DNA of 33,799 nt from Oscillospiraceae bacterium (lineage in GTDB: Bacteria; Bacillota; Clostridia; Oscillospirales; Oscillospiraceae), in assembly GCA_017469115.1 (NCBI GenBank), contig JAFUGY010000100.1:1-33799 (forward strand), given 5' to 3'. The translations under genes were made by a program, and so were the position numbers. Numbering within the stretch: the stretch's first letter is position 1; the number at the start of each line of letters is the position of its first letter. Under the pieces are notes generated by a model, which saw nothing but the letters and a program-made list of their open reading frames with translations, was not told the origin of the DNA and did no database searches. Positions 6,034 to 14,400 of this stretch are shown piece by piece.

Positions 6034-7431
6034 ATGGAAAGATTTATCGACCGCGAGCAGGAAATGGAAACCCTGCAAAGCGAATATGAGCGTAAGGGAA
6101 GTTCCCTGGTGATCCTTTACGGGCGGCGACGGTCAGGAAAGACCACACTGATCTCGGAGTTTATCAAGGGCAAGAATGCCCTGTTCTTCCTGGCCAGCGA
6201 AGAATCCGAACCGCTGAACCGTAACGCCTTTAAGGAAAAGGCAGCGGACTTCATCGGCAGCTCTTTGCTGCATGAGGCCAACGTCTCTACCTGGGACGCG
6301 ATCTTCAAAGCGATCATGGAGCACAGCTTCGACAGCAAGCCCATTATCGTGATCGACGAGTTCCAGTATATCGGCAAGTCCAACCCTGCCTTTCCCTCCG
6401 TGTTTCAGCGCATCTGGGAAGAGCAGCTCAAGAATCGTTCGGTCATGGTGATCCTCTGCGGTTCACTGATCTCCATGATGGAATCCCAGACCCTGGCCTA
6501 TAGCAGCCCGCTTTACGGGCGGCGCACGGCTCTGATTCGGTTGGGGCAGATTCCGTTCCGCTATTACGGCGAGTTCTTCCCCGACCGTAGCCGGAAAGAG
6601 CTCATTGAGATGTACGCCATTACCGGCGGTGTCCCCAAATACGTGGAAGTATTCTCTGAAAGGGAAGACATCTACCGCGCCATAGCGCGTAATGTCCTCA
6701 ATCGCTCCGGTTATCTTTATGATGAGCCGCATTTCCTGCTGCAACAGGAGGTCAGCGAGATCGGCAGCTACTTCTCTGTCATTCGGGCCATCGCTGCAGG
6801 CAACCACAAGCTGGCAGCCATTTCCTCCGCCCTGGAGGTCAAAGCCACCAGCCTGACCAAGTATCTGAAAACCCTGATCGACCTGGATATCCTGGAGCGC
6901 GAGGTGCCCATCACCGAGGACAACCCGGAGAAGAGCAAGCGCGGCCTTTACAGGATCAAGGACAATTATATCCGCTTCTGGTTTGCCTTCGTCTATCCCA
7001 ATATGAGCTTTATCGAAAGTGGCAACAACCAGATCGTGCTGGACAAGATCCGCAAGGGCCTGGTCAACAGCCATATCGCCTTCATCTATGAGGACGTGTG
7101 CCGGGAGAAGATGTGGGATCTGAATGCGGACGATGCCTGGCCCTTTCACTTCTCCAGAATCGGACGCTATTGGGATGCCGATACCGAGATCGACATTGCG
7201 GCTCTCGACCCGGAGGGGCACAACCTCATCCTGGGCGAGTGCAAGTATTGGCAGGAGCCGGTGGGTGCGAACATCCTGCGCGAGCTGGAACAAAAAGCCG
7301 AGCACGTATCCTGGAATCGGGATCATCGACAGACGTGGTTTGTTCTGTTCAGCATGGGTGGCTTTACCGATGAGCTGAAGCAGCTTGCCGAAGAACGCAC
7401 CGACTTACTCTTGGTGGACGACAAGGAGTAA
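6034..7431 (+). CDS. AAA ATPase with C-terminal DUF234 nuclease-like domain
   Basis: A 465-residue cytoplasmic protein. The N-terminal ATPase_2 domain has Walker A (YGRRRSGKTTLI), Walker B (PIIVIDEFQYI) and a sensor-like CGSLISMM. A winged-helix stretch follows (KLAAISSALEVKATSLTKYL). The C-terminal region has EIDIAAL then GECKY, the E/D...ExK spacing of PD-(D/E)XK-type nucleases and typical of DUF234. This family is widespread in anaerobes and archaea, often in accessory regions, and its biochemical role is not settled; a DNA-linked defence or mobile-element function is a guess. ATG 6034 is chosen because it follows a good promoter. The reading frame extends upstream only through repeats. 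Confidence 0.85.
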   Translation: MERFIDREQEMETLQSEYERKGSSLVILYGRRRSGKTTLISEFIKGKNALFFLASEESEPLNRNAFKEKAADFIGSSLLHEANVSTWDAIFKAIMEHSFDSKPIIVIDEFQYIGKSNPAFPSVFQRIWEEQLKNRSVMVILCGSLISMMESQTLAYSSPLYGRRTALIRLGQIPFRYYGEFFPDRSRKELIEMYAITGGVPKYVEVFSEREDIYRAIARNVLNRSGYLYDEPHFLLQQEVSEIGSYFSVIRAIAAGNHKLAAISSALEVKATSLTKYLKTLIDLDILEREVPITEDNPEKSKRGLYRIKDNYIRFWFAFVYPNMSFIESGNNQIVLDKIRKGLVNSHIAFIYEDVCREKMWDLNADDAWPFHFSRIGRYWDADTEIDIAALDPEGHNLILGECKYWQEPVGANILRELEQKAEHVSWNRDHRQTWFVLFSMGGFTDELKQLAEERTDLLLVDDKE

Positions 7432-7491
7432 GTCAGCACGAGAGCGTATCATTGACGCATAGATCAACACGGGGGAATTTGTATCATTTTT

Positions 7492-7521
7492 ATAGCCAAT
7501 TTTTCAACCGGACGCCGTAGA
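7492..7521 (+). repeat. Direct repeat copy 2 (TCAACCGGACGCCGTAGA)
   Basis: The 18 bases at 7504-7521 are identical to 4517-4534 and again follow ATAGCC plus a T-rich spacer. This marks the right side of the AbiE/ATPase segment. Confidence 0.75.
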
Positions 7522-7539
7522 GCGCTTGCCGACCGGTAC

Positions 7540-7576
7540 AAAAACAACAGCTGTGCACAAGTGGTATGCACAGCTG
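7540..7576 (-). terminator. Terminator of the RepA-like gene
   Basis: CAGCTGTGCA (7548-7557) pairs perfectly with TGCACAGCTG (7567-7576) around a 9-nt loop. Read on the - strand the stem is followed by TTGTTTTTG. It lies about 180 bp beyond the stop of the RepA-like gene, past the iterons. Confidence 0.65.
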
Positions 7577-7627
7577 CTCAACTTCGTGGAATATGGTGGC
7601 TGGTTATCTGTAAGATGCAGACGGTGC

Positions 7628-7733
7628 AATCCGATTGATTTTAAACTTCTAATCCGATAGATTTCGAACTTTCGATCCGATGGATTTCGATTTTCCAATC
7701 CGATAGATTTTTAAATTTCAATCCGACAAATTT
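7628..7733. repeat. 23-bp iteron array, five copies
   Basis: Five copies of a 14-bp core, consensus AATCCGATAGATTT, start at 7628, 7651, 7674, 7697 and 7720, exactly 23 bp apart. Copies two and four are identical; the others differ by one to three bases. Each core carries inverted AATC/GATT ends. Exact two-turn phasing next to a replication-type ATPase is the signature of an initiator-binding iteron array as in plasmid or ICE origins. Confidence 0.8.
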
Positions 7734-7756
7734 ACCAGCCTGCCGCTTTTCAAAGA

Positions 7757-8914
7757 TCAGATCTGTTCCGCTTCGTCTTCCGGCGTTTTCAGCGCGGTAT
7801 AGAATTCCGTAGTCTCTGCAAACCCTTTGCGGACGCTATCGATCTTCCCATCCTTTTTCAGCGCAGATTTTGCCCGCTTCACGGTGGCGAGGGAATACCC
7901 GGCTTCCTGCAACGCGCTGTTCAGCGCTGCGCTTTTGATCATGCCATTCTCCGCCCCTTCCAGCAGCACGAGGATTGCGTCCTGGCACTCCTCCACCTTG
8001 GAGGAAGGAGCCGCCGCGGCCTTCTTTTTGCTTTTCCGCAGAAAGCCGGCTTCGTGTCTGGCGGAGTAGCCTTCAAACTGAATTCTGCCGTCCTCCCCAA
8101 TGGAGAAGAGAATGGTGGCCTGGAGCGGCGCGTAGTTGTTTTTCTCGTTGCTGATGTATTTGATTACCGGCTTATTTTCCAATTCGATGTCGGTGATGCC
8201 CACCATGATGACGGAGCGGGCGGCATCCCAGAGATCGGCGGAGTTGGAGATGCGTTTTCTGGCTGAGGTGTTTTCCCGTTTGTTGGTATGGCAGACCAGC
8301 AGAAAAGCCGTACCGAAGGTCTTGCCGAGCGTGGAGAGGTATTCCATGCACTTCCGGATGCCGTTGCGGGAATTCATGTTGATGCTGTCCGGGAGAAAGG
8401 CCTGAATCGGATCCAGGACGCAGAGAGCCGGCCTGTGTTTCATAATCAGGAGCTTCAGCTCGTCCGATCCGATTCTGACGCGCCGGAGAACGGGCATATT
8501 GGCCAGTGTTGGCTCGATGGTGCAGAGGTTTTGCTCCCAGGCGTCATAGCGAGCAAACTGTTCTTTCAGCTTTGCCGAAACGCTGTCTTCACTGCTGAAA
8601 AACATGCAGACCCGGTTTTCCTTGAACTGCTCTTCATCCGGATCCTCCAGAAAGCAGGGTTTTCCCTGGCTGATCTCCGAGACCATCCGGCACCAGATCG
8701 ATGTTTTTCCGATTCCGCCGTCTCCCACCAGCAGAGTGACTTCCCCTTTCGGAATCCAGTAGGGGACGAGCCACTCCGTCTCCTTTTTCCGGATCTGGTC
8801 GACGGTGGTCAAACTGTTGAGTACCTGCAACAACTCCTGCTCTCTCTTCTCCCTGGCCTGTATGGCTTTGGCGGCATTGATCAGCTGTTTTGTTGGCACA
8901 TTGGTAAGGTCCAT
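7757..8914 (-). CDS. RepA-like hexameric AAA ATPase (RecA-fold helicase family)
   Basis: A 385-residue protein of the RSF1010-RepA/AAA_25 type. Walker A is GDGGIGKTS (64-72). MFFSSEDS and ALCVLDPIQAFLP follow, the latter being Walker B with the typical D-P, then LLVCHTNKR (sensor). Residues about 310-370 look like a winged helix (MIKSAALNSALQEAGYSLAT then VKRAKSALKKDGKI). Such ATPases are replicative helicases of plasmids, phages and integrative elements. The start is supported by GAGGAAG just upstream and by a promoter at 8971-8999. It is flanked by iterons on the 3' side and palindromes on the 5' side. No relaxase, integrase or partition gene is present, so the element looks degenerate. Confidence 0.82.
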   Translation of the reverse strand: MDLTNVPTKQLINAAKAIQAREKREQELLQVLNSLTTVDQIRKKETEWLVPYWIPKGEVTLLVGDGGIGKTSIWCRMVSEISQGKPCFLEDPDEEQFKENRVCMFFSSEDSVSAKLKEQFARYDAWEQNLCTIEPTLANMPVLRRVRIGSDELKLLIMKHRPALCVLDPIQAFLPDSINMNSRNGIRKCMEYLSTLGKTFGTAFLLVCHTNKRENTSARKRISNSADLWDAARSVIMVGITDIELENKPVIKYISNEKNNYAPLQATILFSIGEDGRIQFEGYSARHEAGFLRKSKKKAAAAPSSKVEECQDAILVLLEGAENGMIKSAALNSALQEAGYSLATVKRAKSALKKDGKIDSVRKGFAETTEFYTALKTPEDEAEQI

Positions 8915-8970
8915 GGTTCTCTTCCTCTATCCTTTTTGTACATTGATTCCGAAGGCTTTTTCTTGCATCA

Positions 8971-8999
8971 AAAATAACAGCTACCGGATTGCTTGTCAA
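8971..8999 (-). promoter_or_regulatory. Promoter of the RepA-like gene
   Basis: On the - strand: TTGACA (8999-8994), 17-bp spacer, TATTTT (8976-8971). The -35 box is perfect. The palindromes at 9018-9130 lie directly upstream. Confidence 0.65.
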
Positions 9000-9017
9000 C
9001 AGGTAAGGGGATCCTCT

Positions 9018-9130
9018 ATGCATTGGCTCAAACTTTTTCAATGAGCCAATGCATGAAAAGCCCCGAAATACGGGCGTTTTTGCCCATTGGCTCATGAGCC
9101 AATGGGCAGGATGCAATGAGCCAATGGGCA
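9018..9130. repeat. Cluster of five TGAGCCAATG half-sites in palindromes
   Basis: The first palindrome has 13-bp arms (9018-9030 and 9042-9054) around 11 nt. The second is a perfect 28-bp palindrome without a loop (9081-9108) made of two copies of TGAGCCAATGGGCA. A fifth single half-site is at 9117-9130. The spacing and symmetry suggest dimeric binding of a regulator or initiator upstream of the RepA-like gene. Confidence 0.8.
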
Positions 9131-9209
9131 GCTGTTTTATGGAATGAAGGAAAATCTCAAAACCGTATTATTTTTCTTCAGGAAATCCTTTGTGTTTGCC
9201 CCTTTTCTC

Positions 9210-9238
9210 TTGTAAAAAAGAGGCTTTTCCGTTATACT
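9210..9238 (+). promoter_or_regulatory. Promoter of cls
   Basis: TTGTAA (9210-9215), 17-bp spacer, TATACT (9233-9238), about 95 bp before the cls start codon. This is close to the housekeeping sigma consensus. Confidence 0.7.
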
Positions 9239-9248
9239 GTTTTTATAT

Positions 9249-9303
9249 GGAGTAACATAAATACCGGAGATACTGTGTGGAATATCTCCCACTGGATTAC
9301 TCC
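9249..9303 (+). promoter_or_regulatory. Nested stem-loop in the cls leader
   Basis: The outer stem pairs GGAGTAA (9249-9255) with TTACTCC (9297-9303). The inner stem pairs GGAGATA (9266-9272) with TATCTCC (9283-9289). Both are perfect. The structure would begin near the transcript start and end about 16 nt before the ribosome binding site. It may affect stability or translation; it matches no riboswitch class I recognise. Confidence 0.4.
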
Positions 9304-9332
9304 ACGAGAGATTGATGCAAGGAGGTTTTCCT

Positions 9333-10895
9333 ATGAATACGGAACAGACTCTCGAAGGAAAAGCCGAATCCCAAAACGGCACGAAACGGATGATTTTCGC
9401 CCTGATTGCGATTGGGCTTGAATTGATTCTGATTCTGATGATGTTTACGCAGCTGAACCGCTATGCGGAGTGGATTGACATCGGGACCAGAGTGCTGGCA
9501 ATCATTATGGTTCTGGTCATTTATTCGAAAAACGTGACTTCTACCATGAAAATGCCATGGATTATCCTGATCCTGGTGCTTCCCATTATGGGGATTACGT
9601 TTTATTTCCTGGTTGGGCTGAACCGCGGCACGCGGGATATGCGCGAGCGTTACGCAGAGATCGATAAAGCTCTTCTCCCGCAGCTGCCGGAAAACCGGGA
9701 AGAAATGGATGCGCTCCAAAAAAACCTTCCCGATTATGCAGGGGTCTCTGCGTATCTTGCGAAAAAAGCAGGATATCCTGTGTACCGGAATACCTCCGTC
9801 ACCTATTATGATGATGCAACTCCCGGCCTGGAAGCGCAGCTGAAAGCCATGAAAGAAGCAAAATCCTTCATCTTCATGGAATATCATGCCATTGAAGATG
9901 CATCTTCCTGGCAGCGTATTGAAGATGTGCTGGCAGAGCGCGTGCAGGCGGGGCTGGATGTCAGGGTGTTTTATGATGACATGGGCAGCATCGGTTTCAT
10001 CAACACAGATTTTGTGAAGAAGCTGGAAAGCCGTGGCATTGCCTGCAAGGTGTTTAACCCCTTTAAGCCGTGGCTGAATCTCTTCCTGAACAACAGGGAC
10101 CACCGCAAAATCACCGTGATCGATGGGAAAATCGGCTTTACCGGCGGATACAATCTTGCCGAAGAGTATTTCAACATCACGCATCCGTTCGGGCAGTGGA
10201 AGGATACCGGCGTCCGCCTGGAAGGGGATGCGGTGAAGAGCCTTACGGTTGCTTTCCTTGAAATGTGGTATGCCGGCAGCAAGGAACCGTGGGATCAGGT
10301 TGATTTTTCCGTTTACTTCCCGGAAACCGATTATCAGGCACCGGAAGACGGATTTGTTCAGCCCTATGCAGATTCTCCGATGGATGAGATGCGCGTTGGG
10401 GAGGATGTTTATATCAGCATTGCGGAAAAGTCGAACCGTTACTGCTGGTTCATTACGCCGTATCTGATTCTGACCGATGAAATGATACACGCCCTCTCGC
10501 TTGCCTCAAAACGCGGGGTGGATGTACGGGTGATTACCCCCGGAATCCCGGATAAAAAACTAATCTACAGCGTGACACGATCTTTCTATAACAGCCTGGC
10601 CCGCAACGGGGTGCGCATCTATGAGTGGACGCCCGGCTTCTGCCACTGTAAAATGGTAGTGGCTGATGATGCAGTAGCAACGTGCGGCACCATCAATCTG
10701 GATTATCGCAGCCTGTATCATCATTTTGAAAACGGGTGTTTGATGGCAGGCAGCCGGGCGGTGCTTGATGTGAAACGCGATTTTGATCGGACGATCGAGC
10801 AGTGCACTGAGGTCACGGACCAATACCGGAATATCCGGTCGGCTTACCTGAAATTCAGCCAGTTAATCATGCGCCTTTTTGCAGAGCTTCTTTAA
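9333..10895 (+). CDS. cls: Cardiolipin synthase (phospholipase-D family)
   Basis: A 520-residue membrane protein joining two phosphatidylglycerols into cardiolipin. Two N-terminal membrane segments (about residues 20-40 and 48-90 with a break) are followed by two PLD domains. The first HKD motif is HRKITVIDGKIGFTGGYN at about 257 and the second is HCKMVVADDAVATCGTINLD at about 438; both have the His, Lys and Asp intact. Length is normal for bacterial Cls. AAGGAGG lies 7 bp before ATG 9333, which decides against an upstream TTG. The stop overlaps the next start (TAATG). Confidence 0.95.
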   Translation: MNTEQTLEGKAESQNGTKRMIFALIAIGLELILILMMFTQLNRYAEWIDIGTRVLAIIMVLVIYSKNVTSTMKMPWIILILVLPIMGITFYFLVGLNRGTRDMRERYAEIDKALLPQLPENREEMDALQKNLPDYAGVSAYLAKKAGYPVYRNTSVTYYDDATPGLEAQLKAMKEAKSFIFMEYHAIEDASSWQRIEDVLAERVQAGLDVRVFYDDMGSIGFINTDFVKKLESRGIACKVFNPFKPWLNLFLNNRDHRKITVIDGKIGFTGGYNLAEEYFNITHPFGQWKDTGVRLEGDAVKSLTVAFLEMWYAGSKEPWDQVDFSVYFPETDYQAPEDGFVQPYADSPMDEMRVGEDVYISIAEKSNRYCWFITPYLILTDEMIHALSLASKRGVDVRVITPGIPDKKLIYSVTRSFYNSLARNGVRIYEWTPGFCHCKMVVADDAVATCGTINLDYRSLYHHFENGCLMAGSRAVLDVKRDFDRTIEQCTEVTDQYRNIRSAYLKFSQLIMRLFAELL

Positions 10896-11371
10896 TGACA
10901 ATGGGAAAGAAAGAACAACGCGAGAAGGAACTGCTTCAGAAAGTGAATCAGCTGGGAGAGGAAGTGCTCAATTCCGAACGTTTTCTCTCTGCCTGGGATA
11001 TTCCGCACCACGGGAGTGTCAGCGTAGCAATGCACAGCATGCACGTCGCAAAGGAGAGTTGCCGCATCGCTGATTGGCTGCGGCGTCACGGGGTGAAGAT
11101 CAGTGATGAGGATGCGGTGCGCAGCAGTCTCCTCCATGATATTGGGATGACGGAGAGGCGGGTCTTTTCCAGCCCATCGTGGAAGAAAGCCTACACACAT
11201 CCCGATCGGGGAACGGAAATAGCGGAAAAAGAATATCATGCAAATGAAATTCAGAAAGATGCGATTCAGCGGCACATGTGGCCGATCTGTGTAGTCCCGC
11301 CCTCCCATGTCGCGGGCTGGGTTGTCCTGGCTGCGGATAAAATCAGTTCCATGAAAGAGCTGTTTTCATGA
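10895..11371 (+). CDS. HD-domain phosphohydrolase
   Basis: A 158-residue protein. HSMHVA, then LLHDIGMTERR (the HD dyad), HPDRGTEIAE and RHMWP give the metal-binding H...HD...H series of HD hydrolases, as found in small nucleotidases and YedJ/YpgQ-like proteins. It is translationally coupled to cls (start inside the cls stop). Its substrate is unknown; the pairing with cls may only reflect shared expression. A strong terminator follows. Confidence 0.85.
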   Translation: MTMGKKEQREKELLQKVNQLGEEVLNSERFLSAWDIPHHGSVSVAMHSMHVAKESCRIADWLRRHGVKISDEDAVRSSLLHDIGMTERRVFSSPSWKKAYTHPDRGTEIAEKEYHANEIQKDAIQRHMWPICVVPPSHVAGWVVLAADKISSMKELFS

Positions 11372-11380
11372 GAGTTCAAA

Positions 11381-11430
11381 AGAAAAAAGAAAGATGAAAG
11401 GGTTGCGTGCCCTTCCATCTTTCTTTTTTT
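11381..11430. terminator. Bidirectional rho-independent terminator
   Basis: The AGAAAGATGAAAGGG arm pairs with CCCTTCCATCTTTCT (one mismatch) around a short loop, with A-rich sequence before and a T-run after. It therefore ends both the + strand cls operon and the - strand glycosyltransferase operon that converge here. Confidence 0.85.
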
Positions 11431-11448
11431 CAGGCTGTTTGTTCCTGA

Positions 11449-14400
11449 TTATTTCCTTGTTCTCGCTACGCGGTGGGCAATGTTTTGCCACAGGTGGGGG
11501 AGAATGCCGAAGTCTTTTCTCAGTGATTGTGGCAGAGAAGGGATCCGGTCATATAAAATCTCCCAGTATTCATAGCGGTCATTGCCGAAATCCAGAATTT
11601 CAATGGTATGTGTGCGGCTTTGGCTGCGGCGGGCCTGCTGCACGCCCGTGACCACTCCGCTCACCTGTGCCCGGTGGCCGTTGTTGCCGAGCACGTTCAC
11701 GCTCACATGGTCCCCGATGCCGGGTGAAACGCCTTCATCCAGAAACACCGTCATGCTGTGTTCACTGAGCTGTGTGGTGATCCCGGCGGAAGAGCCTGCA
11801 CTGCCGTAGAGCACGTCAACGGTAACAGGGATGAAGTCGTTCACTTTTACGGGTTCAGTGTCATCGTCCCGCCCATCCACCAGGAAAATGGATAGAATCA
11901 GATAATACAGATTTCGAATCAGCCAGAACAGCAGAATCAGCAGGCTGATCACTTGCACTTTGTCGAGAATAAGAATAACACGTATGATGCCAATCACTGA
12001 CAGCAATGCCAGAATCAGGAAGGGCAGCATGGAGCGAATATCGGCGCTTTGTTTTTCTGCCTTCCGTGTTTTGTCCGTCACTTTGAAAGCGGAAAGATGA
12101 ATCCCCAGCGATTCTTTGATGATCGGGATCAGCAGATGGGGCATTACGCTCGTTTCATAGATGCCACTCCACTTGTGGGAGATGGTCCGCTTGCTGCAGA
12201 GCATCAGGCTTATATCCTGCATGATATACATCGGCAGCCAGAACACCAGCAGTTCCAGCCAGTTGCATTTGAAAACCGGTAGGGCAAATACGGCAAAGAG
12301 CAGCGGCGAGAGAAGATAGATCAGGTTTTTAATCGGAGAGTACCAGTAGATCACAGAGCTCCAGTAGCTGATTTTCTGATCGAGGCTGAGGTTTTTCCTC
12401 CTCCATATTTTCAGCTGTTTCGCGGTGGCAATCACACCCCGGCCCCATCTGGTGCGCTGCTGGATATGCTCTTTGTAGGTGTGGGGTGTCTGCCCACTGG
12501 CGAGAGGAACCGGCAGCGCCAAACTGACATAGCCATGTGACTCGATCAGCAGACCGGTTGCAAAGTCTTCCGTGATGGATTCGGTGTAAAACCCGCCGAC
12601 GTCCTCCAGTGCTTTCCTGGCGATCACGGTGTTCGATCCGCCGTAAATCACGCTGTTGGTAGAGGTTTTGGCTGGTTCTATGGTGCGATAGAAAAAGTCC
12701 TGCTCATTTGGAGCACGCTTCTCGGAATAGAGCGCATGTTGAAAGACATCCGGATCATAGAAGCACTGCGGCGTCTGCAGCAGGCCGAGGGGCATGCGCC
12801 TGTCCTCCGGCAGTTTTTTGTTCCGCTCTTCCGCGTCCACAAAGTAGGGGATGGTTTTCAGCAAAAAGTCACTCCTGGGGATCATGTCGGCATCCAGCGT
12901 GACGATATACGGCGCTTTTGTGAGAGACAGAGCGTGGTTCAGGTTTCCGGCTTTAGCCCCTTTGTTGTCAGGGCGGTCAAAATAGCCTACGCCCATCTCC
13001 TCTGCAAGCGAACGCATTTCGCTGCGGCGATTGTCGTCACAAACCCAGATATGCACCTTTTTGGGGTCGGGATACTTCATATGCGCACAGCCGTTTATGG
13101 TTCTGCGCAGCAGGTCGGTGGGCTCATTGTAGGTGGCAATGAATACATCCACGTCAGGAAATGCATCCTCTGCAATCTCGGGCAGGGGATATTTTTTCAG
13201 CCCGAACAGATTCCGGAAGAGAACCAGTGACTCGGCAAACCCCAGGATCTCAACAGCCAGCAGCAATAAGTTCGCGGCAATGGGAAGAACCCCAAACCCT
13301 TTTGGAATGGAATAGCGGACACGCCAGCAGAGATAAATCAGCGTACAGAATATGCTCAGCATCAGCGCGGACGAAGCCAGCACGCGTTCCTTTGTCAAGT
13401 GTTCTTTCCCGCTTCCGCCTTCACTGCGGAGGAGCTCATCATAAGTGCGTTTCTTCTTTTTCGAAGTGCCGGATAGAATTCCGGCAGCTGCGGTAAATAA
13501 CAGGATGGCAAAAATGCCGATCCCTGCGAAAACAGGCCAGGAACGCATGGCGCTTGTGCCCCGCTCTCCCAAAGCGGAGGAGAGGAAGGACCAGATTTGG
13601 GAAAGGGTCCCTTTTTCCAGCGTAGGTGCCGGATACGGAATGCGATTCGGATCTTCACCGGATATCAGGGCTTTTACCCAGCGGCCGCTGACGGTGAGGT
13701 CGGCATCGCGGATCGGGCTCTCCGGCTCAAACCCGGGGCGGAACATTGCCGAAGATTCATTCTTGTCGGAGAGGCTCCAGACAGCATAGCTGATGCCGTT
13801 CCGATTGAGATAATCAAACCATTTGGCAGCCATGGCAAAATTGAGGTCTCCGTCACCGCTGTCTTCGCTGATCCCGCATTCGCTGATAAATACCGGCAAT
13901 CCGCTGGTAATCGCGGCCTCCAGCTCTCCCAGCAATCCTTCGCCATGGGTGGCAGCATAAAAATGCAGCACCGCCATCACGTTGTCATAGGGGATCGGCC
14001 GCAGAGTTGCACTGCCGAGATTTCGGTCAAATTCCGGCGTGCCGACCAGAATAACGGATTCCGGAATCTGCTTCCTTATGACAGGGATCACCTCATCACA
14101 ATAAGTAAGAATATCTGACCAGCCTGTATCTCCGTTGGGCTCGTTGCATATTTCGAACAATAAGTTCGGGACGTCCGTATATTCCGAAGCGATCTGCTCA
14201 AAAAACTGCTTGGCTTCTTTCGCATGTATGTTGGGGTTGCCGTCTTCCAGAATATGCCAGTCGACCAGGACGTACATGTCAGCAGAGATTGCTGCATCGA
14301 TGCCCTTTCGCAGCAGAGCAAGGCTTTCTTCCGCGTAACCGCCGCAATATTGGGAGGTATATATGGCAAGGCGGATGAGATTCCCATCCCATTCGGTAGA

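Larger units (their letters stand above)
7432..7756. other. Intergenic region with terminator and iterons
   Basis: 325 bp between two convergent genes. It contains the second 18-bp repeat (7504-7521), the - strand terminator hairpin (7540-7576) and the five-copy 23-bp iteron array (7628-7733). No gene was seen. Confidence 0.7.
8915..9332. other. Divergent intergenic region between repA-like and cls
   Basis: 418 bp carrying the - strand promoter of the RepA-like gene, the TGAGCCAATG palindromes, the + strand cls promoter and a structured cls leader. A short GCCC/GGGC hairpin with a T-run at about 9060-9081 could be a weak + strand terminator. No gene was seen. Confidence 0.65.

Noticed and set aside
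7628-7733. Short CRISPR array
   Set aside because: The period is 23 bp with only about 9 bp between cores, the spacers are not unique protospacer-size sequences, and no cas gene is near. Iterons fit better.
9297-10490. Long - strand open frame opposite cls
   Set aside because: Antisense to a clear cardiolipin synthase; no ribosome site, and the composition (His/Arg/Ile-rich) is typical of a mirror frame.
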